From the NCBI RefSeq assembly GCF_024519155.1, contig NZ_JANIFJ010000003.1, forward strand, positions 248,001 to 312,000: a DNA stretch of 64,000 nucleotides, given 5' to 3'. A model generated the notes under the pieces. It was not told where the DNA came from and did no database searches. It saw only the letters and a list, made by a program, of their open reading frames with translations. The position numbers were made by a program, and so were the translations under genes. Position 1 is the stretch's first letter; every line of letters begins with the position of its first letter. Shown here piece by piece: positions 46,662 to 56,639 of this stretch. Origin of the DNA: Mangrovibrevibacter kandeliae (lineage in GTDB: Bacteria; Pseudomonadota; Alphaproteobacteria; Rhizobiales; Rhizobiaceae).

Positions 46662-48521
46662 ATGTTAGAATTCAAGCGGACCGGCAGGCTGCTGTCCGTC
46701 GCCGCGCTTGCGGCCTCGACCACGCTGACCGCGCCGGGCCTCGGCTATGCTCAGGTGCAGACCCCGCTGCGGGTCGCGCAGGCATCGGACGAGACGCCGC
46801 CCCCGCCGCCGCCAGCCACCGATGAGGCACCGGCCGAACCGGCGCCGGCCGCACAGCAGGAGGCACCCGCCGAAATCCAGGCGCCTGCAGCGCAGGAGCC
46901 CGCGGCACCGAGTGTCGAGGAACCGGCACAGCCCGTCGCACCGGAACCGGCCGCTCCGGCCGAGCCTGACGTCAGTGCGCCGAGCGCGCCGGAGGAGCCG
47001 GCCACTCCGAAAGCGCCGGCACCTCAGGACGCAGCGCCCGCACCCGAGCCCACCGCACCGACCGCCGAACCGAGTGCGCCGGCATCGGAACCCGAGGCTC
47101 CGGCGTCCGAACCGAGTGCGTCGCAGGCTGAACCTGCGCCGGACGCGGCGCCCGCCGCAGCGGCTCCGAAGGGCGAGCCTGCCGAGCCGGCGCCCGAAGC
47201 CGCCCCGGCTCCGGCTGCCACACCGGACGCGCCGGCCGCCACCGACAGTGGCGCTGCGGCCCCTGCCACGGCCCCGGCTGATACGTCTGCAGGGAGCGAT
47301 GCGCCGGCGGTCAAGGCCCCTATCCCCGGGTCGCCGCGGTCCGCCAAGCCCTCGGCAAAGCCTTCGGATGCGCAGGCACCCCAGAGCCCGACCGAAACGG
47401 GGACTGACCAGCAGGCGCAAGGCGCTCGTCCCGCTCGCCGCGGCGAAAGGGCGCCGGAGCCGGTGCCGGCGGACGTTCAGTCGGCGCCTGTCGAACAGGG
47501 CAAGATCGGCGCGAGCGACGCCCGGGTCCAGCAGCTGGCCGAGCCGGTCGAAGTCCGGTCGGCCACGGAAGAACAAGGCCGCCGCGTCGACCGTCGTCGC
47601 GAACGGCGGACGCCGGAGGGCGTCGACGTGGTTAAGCGGGACGGCGACCGGGAGATCGTGAAGCTCGGCACGGCCGCTGCCGTCGGCGCCGTTGCCGGCG
47701 CTGCCGCTTCCTACTTCATCCGCTCCAACGACGACGACCGCCTGTCCGACGGCGCTCAGGATACCTACACCGAGGAGCTGCCGCGCGGTCGCCAGCGCGA
47801 GACCATCGTGCGCCCCAACGGGGTCCAGGTGGTCACGATCACCGACCGCTACGGTGACGTGATCCAGCGGTCGCGGATCATGCCGGACGGGCGGGAGGTC
47901 GTCCTGTTCTACGCGCCGGAGGATCGCAGCGATCGGCGTCGGCCGGACTACTATCGCGATGTCGGCCGTGACCTGCCGCCGCTGCGCGTCTCGATTCCCG
48001 AGGACGAGTATATCGTCGACGTCGATCGGCCGGACGAGGATCTCTACTACGACACGATCGTCGCACCGCCGGTCGAGACGGTCGAGCGCATCTACACGGT
48101 CGACGAGGTTCGCCGGTCCGAGCGCGTGCGCGACAAGGTGCGCCGCATCGATCTGAACACCATCAACTTCGACAGTGGCTCGGCAGCCATCTCCGATGCA
48201 GAGGCCCGCAACCTGAAGGCTCTCGCCGACGTCGTCTCGCGGGTGATCGACGAGAACCCCGACGAGACGTTCCTCATCGAGGGCCACACCGATGCGGTCG
48301 GCAGCGACCTCGCCAACCTGGCTCTGTCCGACAAACGGGCCGAGTCCGTCGCCGCGGCGCTGACGACCTACTTCGACATCCCGCCGGAGAACCTCGTCAC
48401 CCAGGGATACGGCGAGCAGTATCTGAAGGTGAAGACGCAGTCCGCCAGCCGCGAGAACCGCCGGGTGACCCTGCGGCGGATCACCCCGCTCGTCAAACCG
48501 GTCAACGCCGCGTCGAACTGA
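46662..48521 (+). CDS. OmpA-family outer-membrane/peptidoglycan-binding protein with long Pro/Ala/Glu region
   Basis: A 619-residue exported protein. The signal peptide (about 1-31) is followed by about 200 residues of Pro/Ala/Glu/Ser-rich low complexity (about 43-260), a glycine/alanine helix (TAAAVGAVAGAAASYF, about 348) and a region of charged strands (DDDRLSDGAQ onward). The C-terminal OmpA domain (about 495-605) has the peptidoglycan-binding INFDSGSAAI and EGHTDAVGSDLANLALSDKRAESV. It is a likely envelope-anchoring protein. A terminator-like hairpin follows the stop. Confidence 0.88.
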   Translation: MLEFKRTGRLLSVAALAASTTLTAPGLGYAQVQTPLRVAQASDETPPPPPPATDEAPAEPAPAAQQEAPAEIQAPAAQEPAAPSVEEPAQPVAPEPAAPAEPDVSAPSAPEEPATPKAPAPQDAAPAPEPTAPTAEPSAPASEPEAPASEPSASQAEPAPDAAPAAAAPKGEPAEPAPEAAPAPAATPDAPAATDSGAAAPATAPADTSAGSDAPAVKAPIPGSPRSAKPSAKPSDAQAPQSPTETGTDQQAQGARPARRGERAPEPVPADVQSAPVEQGKIGASDARVQQLAEPVEVRSATEEQGRRVDRRRERRTPEGVDVVKRDGDREIVKLGTAAAVGAVAGAAASYFIRSNDDDRLSDGAQDTYTEELPRGRQRETIVRPNGVQVVTITDRYGDVIQRSRIMPDGREVVLFYAPEDRSDRRRPDYYRDVGRDLPPLRVSIPEDEYIVDVDRPDEDLYYDTIVAPPVETVERIYTVDEVRRSERVRDKVRRIDLNTINFDSGSAAISDAEARNLKALADVVSRVIDENPDETFLIEGHTDAVGSDLANLALSDKRAESVAAALTTYFDIPPENLVTQGYGEQYLKVKTQSASRENRRVTLRRITPLVKPVNAASN

Positions 48522-48542
48522 CCGAGCCGACGGATTGACCTT

Positions 48543-48573
48543 CCGGCTGCGGCGGCCTGCCCGTCGCAGCCGG
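48543..48573 (+). terminator. Hairpin terminator after the OmpA gene
   Basis: CCGGCTGCG pairs perfectly with CGCAGCCGG (9 bp, 13-base loop), starting 22 bases after the stop and followed by TTGACCTTTCT. Confidence 0.55.
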
Positions 48574-48769
48574 TTGACCTTTCTGCCGCAATGCATCATA
48601 TGCCGGGTGCACGCCGTGATCGCGCTGCGCCCTTTGGCTTTCCGACCATCGTCTGGACCTTCGAGCGCCGCCGGTCTCCTTTGACCGGCCACGGCCCGCC
48701 GACACGTCCGCCAGCGCGAAGACGGTCGGCCTTTCGCGAGCCCACGCTCGCACCACGCAAAGGTTTTCC

Positions 48770-50110
48770 TTGACCTCCTCTACTTTCCAGACGCTCGGGC
48801 TCTCCGACGCGCTGCTCGCTGCGCTTGCGCGCATGGACCTCACCACGCCGACGCCGATTCAGGCGCAGGCCATTCCTGCGGTGCTGAAGGGGCGTGACGT
48901 CCTCGCCATCGCACAGACCGGCACCGGCAAGACCGCAGCCTTCTCGCTGCCGGTGATCGACGCCCTCCTCAAGCTCGACAAGCGGCCGAGGCCGACCGCC
49001 GTCCACGCTCTCGTCCTCGCGCCGACGCGCGAACTCGCGATTCAGATCGCCGAGACGGTCAAGAGCCTCACCGCCGGCACCAAGCTGCGCCATCAGACCG
49101 TGTTCGGCGGCGTCAGCGCCCGGCCGCAGATGGACGCGCTGCGCAGCGGCCTCGACATCGTCATCGCCACGCCCGGTCGGCTCCTCGACCTGATGGAGCA
49201 GAAGGCCGTGACGCTCGCCGATGTGCGCCACGTCGTCCTCGACGAAGCCGACCGGATGCTCGACATGGGCTTCATCCGGGACATCACCCGCATCGTGAAG
49301 GCCCTTCCGAGCCAGCGCCAATCGCTCCTGTTCTCGGCCACGATGCCGCAGAGCGTCGGCTCGCTCGTCGCCAAGATCCTGAAGGACCCGGTCCGCGTGG
49401 AGGTCACCCCCGAGGTGATCACCGTCGAGAAGATCGACCAGCGCATCGTCGGCATCCCGCAGAAGGCGAAGAAGGGCTGGCTGATCCGGGCCCTGCGCGA
49501 GCCCGCCTACGAGAAGGTGGTCATCTTCACCCGCACCAAGCACGGGGCCAACAAGCTTGCGGCCGACCTCGAGAAGGCCGGCATCGCGGCGCTGCCGATC
49601 CACGGCAACAAGAGCCAGGGCGCCCGCCAGAAGGCGCTGGGCGAGTTCCACAGCGGCAAGACGGCGGTGCTCGTCGCCACCGACATCGTGGCGCGCGGCA
49701 TCCATGTCGACGACATCAGCCATGTGGTGAACTACGACCTGCCGGAGGAGCCGGAGAACTACGTCCACCGGATCGGCCGCACCGCCCGGGCGGGCCGGTC
49801 GGGCATCGCCGTCGCACTGGTCGATCCGTCCGAGCGCCCGAAGCTGAAGGCCATCGAGCGCTTCACCCGGCAACGCTTCGAGATCGAAGACGCGAACGTG
49901 ACGGCGGAGATGATGGCTGGACCCGCCGAGGAGCCGCGCCCGCCGCGCCCGCCGCGCAACGCGCGTCCGGCCGCCGCCCGCCCGCAAGGTACCTCGGCCG
50001 CACGCGGCGGCGCGGGTGCACCTGCCGCGGGCAAACCTGCTGGCGCCTCGCGGCGTGGCCGGCGCAGCCGCGGTCGCGGCCGTCCGGCTGCGGCCGCCGC
50101 CGGCGCCTGA
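48770..50110 (+). CDS. DEAD-box ATP-dependent RNA helicase
   Basis: A 446-residue RhlE-type RNA helicase. All core motifs are present: Q motif (TPTPIQAQAIP), motif I (AQTGTGKT), PTRELA, GG, TPGR, DEAD (VLDEADRML), SAT, VATDIVARG and HRIGRTAR-type (YVHRIGRTARAG). The C-terminal tail is short, Arg/Ala/Gly-rich. The start is TTG at 48770, with AAAGG 7 bases upstream. It acts in ribosome assembly or RNA decay; the exact role is unknown. Confidence 0.95.
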   Translation: MTSSTFQTLGLSDALLAALARMDLTTPTPIQAQAIPAVLKGRDVLAIAQTGTGKTAAFSLPVIDALLKLDKRPRPTAVHALVLAPTRELAIQIAETVKSLTAGTKLRHQTVFGGVSARPQMDALRSGLDIVIATPGRLLDLMEQKAVTLADVRHVVLDEADRMLDMGFIRDITRIVKALPSQRQSLLFSATMPQSVGSLVAKILKDPVRVEVTPEVITVEKIDQRIVGIPQKAKKGWLIRALREPAYEKVVIFTRTKHGANKLAADLEKAGIAALPIHGNKSQGARQKALGEFHSGKTAVLVATDIVARGIHVDDISHVVNYDLPEEPENYVHRIGRTARAGRSGIAVALVDPSERPKLKAIERFTRQRFEIEDANVTAEMMAGPAEEPRPPRPPRNARPAAARPQGTSAARGGAGAPAAGKPAGASRRGRRSRGRGRPAAAAAGA

Positions 50111-50129
50111 TCGCAGCGACAATCCCGCC

Positions 50130-50155
50130 CGCCGGTGGCTCCATGGCCACCGGCG
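50130..50155. terminator. Hairpin after the helicase gene
   Basis: CGCCGGTGGC pairs with GCCACCGGCG (10 bp, 6-base loop) 20 bases after the helicase stop. No T-run follows. Confidence 0.45.
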
Positions 50156-50243
50156 TGGCACCGGCCGCACGCCGGATGGGCGCGCCGGATTGCGAAGCCC
50201 GGTGGCCCTTGCCATATCCAGCGTCGAAACAACGGAGGCAGTG

Positions 50244-50555
50244 ATGGCCGAGACGGTGAAGGTCGACATCCCGCACAAGCTGACCCGTGCCACGGCACGC
50301 GCGCGGATCGAGAGCGGCTTCGGCCGTCTGCGTCAGGACATGCTGGGCGGCATGGTGAAGTTCGACGACGTCTGGACCGACGATCACCTGGACTTCACGG
50401 CCAAGGTCATGGGCCAGTCGGTGACCGGCCGTCTCGACGTCCTCGACGACAACGTGCACGTCGAGATCGACCTGCCCGGCTTTCTGGCGGCCATCGCCAA
50501 CAAGCTGCGCGGCCAGATCCAGAAGGAAGGCGCCCTGCTCCTCGAAAAGAAGTAG
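50244..50555 (+). CDS. Polyhydroxyalkanoic acid system family protein
   Basis: A 103-residue protein starting MAETVKVDIPHKLTRATARARIESG, with DHLDFTAKVMGQSVTGRLDVLDDNVHVEIDLP. This matches the PHA_gran_rgn family, a small beta-rich protein named for PHA granule systems but of unclear function. Start at 50244 follows a GGAGG ribosome site. No PHA genes are nearby. Confidence 0.88.
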   Translation: MAETVKVDIPHKLTRATARARIESGFGRLRQDMLGGMVKFDDVWTDDHLDFTAKVMGQSVTGRLDVLDDNVHVEIDLPGFLAAIANKLRGQIQKEGALLLEKK

Positions 50556-50557
50556 CG

Positions 50558-51076
50558 TCAGCCGCCGCTCATGGTGAGCACGGCCGCTTGCGTGGCAATC
50601 CGCCCGCCGCCTTTCGTCGGAACGATCGCGGTGATGGTGCCGAGGCCGGGAAGGCTCGAGCCGACCCGGACATGGAAGAGCTCGTCGAGGGTGGCAAGCG
50701 TTGCCTCACCCTCGTAGATCGAGACGACCTGATAGTCCTGCGGCGTCGGCGCACCGCGCTCGATCAGGGGCACCGGCATCGCCGGCGGCGACTTCTTCGA
50801 CGTGGAGCCGGTGATGATCGGGTCGACGTTGCGGTCGAGCTTGGCCACCAGTCGCTGCGTGAAGTAGTCGGGATCGTCGTTCGAGATCCGGACCACGACG
50901 GTGAAGAAGGCGATCGAGGCGACGAGTGCTCCGGCGACGAACAGTCTCGACAGATGGTCGCCGTTGCGCAGGACGCGTGTCGCCGAGACCGCGACGAGCG
51001 GAACGGTACCGGCGCCCGCCGATCCAGCATCGCTGAGCTGGCCGACCTTCTGTGCAAGCGGATTGGCAACCGACAT
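50558..51076 (-). CDS. Single-pass membrane protein of unknown function
   Basis: A 172-residue protein with one transmembrane segment at about 43-62 (LFVAGALVASIAFFTVVV). The C-terminal domain (about 112-172) has YQVVSIYEGEATLATLDELF and a Gly-rich LGTITAIVPTKGGGRI, typical of a conserved Rhizobiales protein. No function is known. It is convergent with the PHA-family gene, with the two stops about 2 bases apart. Confidence 0.75.
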   Translation of the reverse strand: MSVANPLAQKVGQLSDAGSAGAGTVPLVAVSATRVLRNGDHLSRLFVAGALVASIAFFTVVVRISNDDPDYFTQRLVAKLDRNVDPIITGSTSKKSPPAMPVPLIERGAPTPQDYQVVSIYEGEATLATLDELFHVRVGSSLPGLGTITAIVPTKGGGRIATQAAVLTMSGG

Positions 51077-51308
51077 GATGCATCCTCGTCAACAATTGAG
51101 GATCAGCCTGCCGGCTCATACTTAACAACCTTCTGACATCAGGCCGATGCGCGGCTTCGAGTGGGCTTCTTCACCCTCTGTTCGTCATGTTCCTGACCCT
51201 ATAGTTAACGGCTTGTGAATTGTTCATCGGCGGAGGGCGGTGTCGGCGGCGCCACGGTGACATCCTGCGCCGGCTGGTTCAGGATAAGAGTCCTGTGTGG
51301 AGTGCGAA

Positions 51309-51632
51309 ATGCCGAGCGAGGCCAGACGTTATCCCCGCGCGCGCACGCGGTTGCGCCCCGGCAAGCTCCTGGATCTCAGGAGCGGACATTTCCTGTGCGA
51401 CTGCCTCATCCTCGACCGGTCGCTGCGCGGCGCGAGGCTCGGCTTCTTCGCGCCGATGACGCTCAGCAAGCCGTTCTTCCTGTTCGACGAGGTCGAGGGG
51501 GTGAAGCAGCCGGCCCAGCTCGTCTGGCTCGACGGGCGCGAGGGCGGGATCCGCTTCACCAGCTTCCGGGAGACGGTGGAGCCTGAGGAGCGCGAGCGTG
51601 TCGCCGGTCGATACTACGCCGTCGGAGGCTAA
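51309..51632 (+). CDS. PilZ-domain protein (short)
   Basis: A 107-residue single PilZ domain. It starts MPSEARRYPRARTRLRPGKL with the Arg-rich c-di-GMP loop (RRYPRARTR) and has the second motif DRSLRGARLGF. A GTG start four codons upstream (51297) is possible. It is the second PilZ protein in the window, suggesting local c-di-GMP-related functions, although the partner is unknown. Confidence 0.85.
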   Translation: MPSEARRYPRARTRLRPGKLLDLRSGHFLCDCLILDRSLRGARLGFFAPMTLSKPFFLFDEVEGVKQPAQLVWLDGREGGIRFTSFRETVEPEERERVAGRYYAVGG

Positions 51633-51664
51633 GGCGCCCTTGCCGCGCCGCCACCGTCCGTCGC

Positions 51665-52882
51665 TCAATCCTCCTCGTCGCGCGGCTTCTCGACCGAGAT
51701 GAAGTCGCCGAACGCCCCGAGCGGCTGGGTGTACGTGGCGAAGACCTTGACCGCCACCATCAGCGGCACGGCGAGGAACATGCCGACCACGCCCCAGATC
51801 CAGCCCCAGAAGGCGACGGCCAGGAAGATCGCCGCGGCGTTCATCTCCAACCGACGCCCGACGACGGCAGGCGTGACGAACTGGCCCTCCATCGTGGTAC
51901 AGGCGAGATAGAAGGCAACCGGCACGAGCGCGTCGCCGAGGCTGCCGAACAGCGTCAGCGAGATCACCCCGACGATGCTCATCCCCACCACCGCACCGAG
52001 ATACGGGATGTAGTTGAGGAGCGTGGCGAGCGCGCCGAAGATGATCGGGGTCGGCAGGCCGCAGAGCCACATCGATGTCCCGATGGCAACGCCCAGTCCC
52101 ATGTTGATGATGGTGATCGTGAACAGATAGCGCGACAGCTCGCGCTCGATGTCGTGGGCGATGTGCAGCGCGCGTTTCTTGTCCGAAAGCGTGGGCATGG
52201 CGCGCACGAGCTTCTGGTAGAAGAGGTCACCGGATGCCAGCAGGAAGAAGAGGAAGACGAGCGCGAAGCCGACGCTCGCGATCACCTGCGGCACCACGGT
52301 GGTGGCATTGCTGAAGAGGTCGGCGTTGCCGATCACGACCTCCTGCGGATTTTCCCCGTTCTGGCCCTGCCCCTGGGCCGCTTCAGCACCGCCGCCGGGG
52401 GGCGGCTCGCCCTCGCTCACCGCCTGAGCGGCCGTGTGGCGGGCACCTTCAAGCCGCGTGATCTTGTCCCGGACGGTGCGGATCTCCTTGTCCACCGCCT
52501 CGACATAGCGGGGCGCGTCGTTGACGATCTGGGTGATCGGATCGCTCAGCATGTAGAAGCCGAAGACCAGCGTCAGCATCGCGCCGATGACGAGCAACCC
52601 GGCGGTGATGGGCTCCCAGATCTTCAGCCGCCGGCGGAAGAAGCGCACGACGGGGCTCAGCACCAGCGCGAACAGGAGCGCGATCACCACCGGCAGCACG
52701 AAGCTTGCCGCAAGGTAGAGCGCACCGAAGAACAGGATGAAGAAGATGCCGGTGACCGGCCAACTCGGCCGTGGATCGGCGTAGACCAGCGCCTCGCCGG
52801 CTTCGTGCTGCGGTGCCGGAGAGGTCACGGCCCCGTCGGTGTGGACGACGCGCTTCTCGGCAAGTTCTGACGCCACATCCAT
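51665..52882 (-). CDS. AI-2E family transporter
   Basis: A 405-residue membrane protein of the AI-2 exporter (AI-2E/UPF0118) family, with about eight helices. Landmarks are the N-terminal helical pair, a central soluble region (about 140-200, with a Gly/Gln/Pro-rich low-complexity loop), and the GLPTPIIFGALATLLNYIPYLGAVVG motif. Family members include AI-2 exporters and Na+/H+ antiporters, so the cargo is not known. It is the next gene after aapP on the same strand. Confidence 0.93.
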   Translation of the reverse strand: MDVASELAEKRVVHTDGAVTSPAPQHEAGEALVYADPRPSWPVTGIFFILFFGALYLAASFVLPVVIALLFALVLSPVVRFFRRRLKIWEPITAGLLVIGAMLTLVFGFYMLSDPITQIVNDAPRYVEAVDKEIRTVRDKITRLEGARHTAAQAVSEGEPPPGGGAEAAQGQGQNGENPQEVVIGNADLFSNATTVVPQVIASVGFALVFLFFLLASGDLFYQKLVRAMPTLSDKKRALHIAHDIERELSRYLFTITIINMGLGVAIGTSMWLCGLPTPIIFGALATLLNYIPYLGAVVGMSIVGVISLTLFGSLGDALVPVAFYLACTTMEGQFVTPAVVGRRLEMNAAAIFLAVAFWGWIWGVVGMFLAVPLMVAVKVFATYTQPLGAFGDFISVEKPRDEED

Positions 52883-52970
52883 GCCCCCCGACGAGACCGA
52901 AGAACGCGGCCCTCAGGGCTTCGTTCCGTGCCTGGCAAACGGGCCCCCGCGGGCGTGTCCCCATCCCGGG

Positions 52971-52993
52971 CGGGCGAGATCGCAGCTCGCCCG
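52971..52993 (-). terminator. Hairpin after aapP
   Basis: CGGGCGAG pairs with CTCGCCCG (8 bp, 7-base loop) 13 bases past the aapP stop. It probably ends the aap transcript before the AI-2E gene; no T-run is seen. Confidence 0.4.
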
Positions 52994-53006
52994 TCGGCGC
53001 GACAGT

Positions 53007-53801
<795 letters not shown>

Positions 53802-53814
53802 GGCGAGACGTTCC

Positions 53815-55314
53815 TTATCGTTTGTGCCCGGTGTCGAGACGACGCTCCATGAAGATGGAGTAGCGCGACATCGAGAAGCAGAAGAGCCAGTAGACGAAGG
53901 CGGCGAAGACGAGGCCGGTCGCCGGGGTCGTCTCGGTGATCCAGTTGGGATCGTTGAAGCCGCGGCGCACCGTGCCGAGGAGATCGGCGAGGCCGATGAT
54001 GTAGACGAGACTGGTGTCCTTGAAGAGCCCGATGAAGGTGTTGACGATGCCCGGGATCACCAGCTTCAGCGCCTGCGGCAGGATGATCATGCGCATCGTC
54101 TGCCAGTAGGTCAGCGCCATCGCGGCCGCACCTTCATACTGGCCCTTCGGCACCGCCTGCAGGCCGCCGCGCACCACCTCCGCCATGTAGGCCGCGGAGA
54201 ACAGCGCCACGCCGACCAGCGCACGCAAGAGCTGGTTGATCGTCACGCCGGTCGGCAGGAACAGCGGCAGCATGAAGTTCGCCATGAACAGGACGGTGAT
54301 CAGCGGCACGCCGCGCCAGAACTCGATGAAGATGATCGACATCAGCTTCACCGCCGGCATCTTCGAGCGGCGGCCGAGCGCCAGGAGAATGCCGAGTGGC
54401 AGCGACGCGGCGATGCCGGTCAGCGCCACGACGAGCGTCAGGAGGAGACCGCCCCACAGGCTCGTCGGCACCGTGGTCAGGCCGAAATCGCCGGCGAGCA
54501 GCACGATCACCACAATCGCGATGATCGCCGGGACGATCATCTGCACGGCACCCCTCGGCCCCTCGCCCGCCCGCAGCGCAGCGACGGCGAGAACCGCGAT
54601 CGAGGCGATCGCGGCGGCGAAGCTGAGCAGGGCGAGCACGGAGAACCGCATGCCCAGGAAGCGAATGCTATCGGCGCCGATGAAGCACGAGGCGAGCCAG
54701 ACGATCGCGGCGAGGATCGCGAGGCCGGAGGCGATGCGGGTCAGCGCACCCTGCTCCTCCATCCGCGCCTTCGTCGAGGCGACCGACAGCGCGCCGAATG
54801 CGGCAGCGGCGAAGAAGAAGGCAACCCCGCCGCCGCCGAGATTGAACTCGCCGCCGGTGAGCAGCACGAGCGAGATCAGTGGAAAGACGGCGAAGAGCAG
54901 GACCGCGTTCAGACCCTTGTACGGCACCCGCGGAATGGCGAGCGGCGCGACGAGGAGCACGAGCAGCGCGAAGACGATGTCGACGCGCCAGCGCTGATCG
55001 AGAGGATAAAGGCCGTAGACGAACTGCCCGAACTTGGCCTTCACGAAGATCCAGCAGGCGCCGATCTCGACCGCGTCGTTGCTCACGCATGCGGTGCGGT
55101 CGCTGCCTTCGAACACCGCCGCGGCGACGGCCCACTCGTAGAGGTGATAGACGACATACGCGATGAAGAGGGCGGCGATGACCGTGAGGACGCTGTCGCC
55201 GGGCGTGGCGAAGAGGTGCCGGCGGGCGCGGGCAAAGATCCCGGTTTCCGAAGGAGGCGGCGGAAGCGCCTCCTTCTGGCCGCGGGCGACGAAACGAGCG
55301 ACTTGTTCTTCCAT
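53815..55314 (-). CDS. aapM: General L-amino-acid ABC transporter permease AapM, with an inserted membrane segment
   Basis: Inner-membrane permease of the Aap system. The N-terminal half ([20 protein letters not shown]) and the C-terminal permease domain ([24 protein letters not shown], then the EAA loop [21 protein letters not shown]) are standard. The protein is 499 residues against about 380-400 usually. The excess is at about 160-275, where four extra hydrophobic stretches are found. The reading frame is uninterrupted and its GC pattern looks native. It follows aapQ by 18 bases. Confidence 0.92.
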   Translation of the reverse strand: MEEQVARFVARGQKEALPPPPSETGIFARARRHLFATPGDSVLTVIAALFIAYVVYHLYEWAVAAAVFEGSDRTACVSNDAVEIGACWIFVKAKFGQFVYGLYPLDQRWRVDIVFALLVLLVAPLAIPRVPYKGLNAVLLFAVFPLISLVLLTGGEFNLGGGGVAFFFAAAAFGALSVASTKARMEEQGALTRIASGLAILAAIVWLASCFIGADSIRFLGMRFSVLALLSFAAAIASIAVLAVAALRAGEGPRGAVQMIVPAIIAIVVIVLLAGDFGLTTVPTSLWGGLLLTLVVALTGIAASLPLGILLALGRRSKMPAVKLMSIIFIEFWRGVPLITVLFMANFMLPLFLPTGVTINQLLRALVGVALFSAAYMAEVVRGGLQAVPKGQYEGAAAMALTYWQTMRMIILPQALKLVIPGIVNTFIGLFKDTSLVYIIGLADLLGTVRRGFNDPNWITETTPATGLVFAAFVYWLFCFSMSRYSIFMERRLDTGHKR

Positions 55315-55332
55315 TCTTCGTAAGTCCTCGGA

Positions 55333-56523
55333 TCAGCGCTCGACCAGCGCCATCTTGGCGTTGAACCAGTTCATGAAGATCGAGACGGTGAGGCTGATGC
55401 CGAGATAGATCGCCATCCAGATCACCACGACCTCCACCGTCTGGCCGGACTGGTTGAGCACGGTCGAACCGACCGCCACGAGCTCGGGATAGCCGATCGC
55501 CAGGCCGAGCGAGGAGTTCTTGGTGAGGTTCAGATACTGGCTGGTCAGCGGCGGAATGATCACACGAAAGGCCTGCGGCACCACGACGAGCCGCAGGATG
55601 TGGCTGCGGCGCAGACCCAGTGCGGAAGCAGCCTCGGTCTGACCCTTGGCCACCGACAGGATGCCCGCCCGCACGATCTCGGCGATGAAGGCGCCGGTGT
55701 AGACCGACAGCGCCAGGAACAGTGCGAGGTACTCCGGCTTCACCTGGAAGCCGCCGACGAGATTGAACGTGCTCTTCGTCGGGTATTCGAAGGCCACCGG
55801 CAGGCCGGTGACGAGGAAGACCACCAGCGGCAGGCCGACGATGAGCCCGAGGGCCGGCGCAAGCAAGGCGCGGCGCTCGCCCGTCGCGAGCTGCAGACGC
55901 CTGTTGCGGCGCGCGATCATCCAGGTGACGATAAGGCCGACGACCAGCGCGGCGAAGGTCAGCCATGCGATGGCCTCGAACTGCGCGCTGGGTGTCTGCA
56001 GGCCGCGGTTGGAAATGTAGCCGCCGAGCGGCAGCGAGATCGCGCCGCGCGGCTGCGGCAGGACGGCGAGGACGCCGAAATACCAGAACAGGATGACGAG
56101 GAGCGGCGGGATGTTGCGGAACGTCTCGACGTAGACGGTCGACAGGCTCCGGATCAGGAAGTTGTGCGACAGGCGGCCGATGCCGATGAGAAAGCCGAGG
56201 ATCGTCGCCATCACGATGCCGGTGACGGCGATGATGATCGTGTTGACGATGCCGACGACGATGGCGCGCCCGTAGGTGGCGTTGCTCGAATAATCGATCG
56301 CGTGCTGGGAGATGTCGAAGCCGGAGCGGGTCGTGAGGAAGCCGAAGCCGGACGCGATATGGGCCTGCGCGAGATTGCGCGCGGTGTTGTCGACGATCCA
56401 CCAGGCGAAGGCGACGAGCCCGACCACCAGCAAGACCTGGATGAAGATCCCCCGATAGAAGGCGTTGCTCAGGATCGAGCCGCCGGATCGGTGCTGGGGA
56501 ACCGCTTGGGTTTGAGTCGTCAT
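55333..56523 (-). CDS. aapQ: General L-amino-acid ABC transporter permease AapQ
   Basis: First permease of the Aap system, 396 residues, normal length. The C-terminal HisM-type permease domain includes SVYTGAFIAEIVRAGILSVAKGQTEAASALGL, the EAA loop contacting the ATPase. The N-terminal extension with IDNTARNLAQAHIASGFGFL is characteristic of AapQ. A strong hairpin (56553-56582) lies between aapJ and this gene. Confidence 0.96.
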   Translation of the reverse strand: MTTQTQAVPQHRSGGSILSNAFYRGIFIQVLLVVGLVAFAWWIVDNTARNLAQAHIASGFGFLTTRSGFDISQHAIDYSSNATYGRAIVVGIVNTIIIAVTGIVMATILGFLIGIGRLSHNFLIRSLSTVYVETFRNIPPLLVILFWYFGVLAVLPQPRGAISLPLGGYISNRGLQTPSAQFEAIAWLTFAALVVGLIVTWMIARRNRRLQLATGERRALLAPALGLIVGLPLVVFLVTGLPVAFEYPTKSTFNLVGGFQVKPEYLALFLALSVYTGAFIAEIVRAGILSVAKGQTEAASALGLRRSHILRLVVVPQAFRVIIPPLTSQYLNLTKNSSLGLAIGYPELVAVGSTVLNQSGQTVEVVVIWMAIYLGISLTVSIFMNWFNAKMALVER

Positions 56524-56552
56524 CGAGGTCTGGATCTTCCCTGTCCTGGGAG

Positions 56553-56582
56553 AACCCGCCGCCCGGGGGCGGACGGCGGGTT
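56553..56582 (-). other. Stem-loop between aapJ and aapQ
   Basis: AACCCGCCG pairs with CGGCGGGTT (9 bp, 12-base loop) in the 116-base gap. Intergenic hairpins after binding-protein genes commonly protect the upstream mRNA and lower permease expression. No T-run is present, so full termination is unlikely. Confidence 0.55.
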
Positions 56583-56639
56583 CGACGGAGCGACCGGTTC
56601 GGCGATGAGCCGCCGGACCGGGATCAGCCGGTCAGTCGA

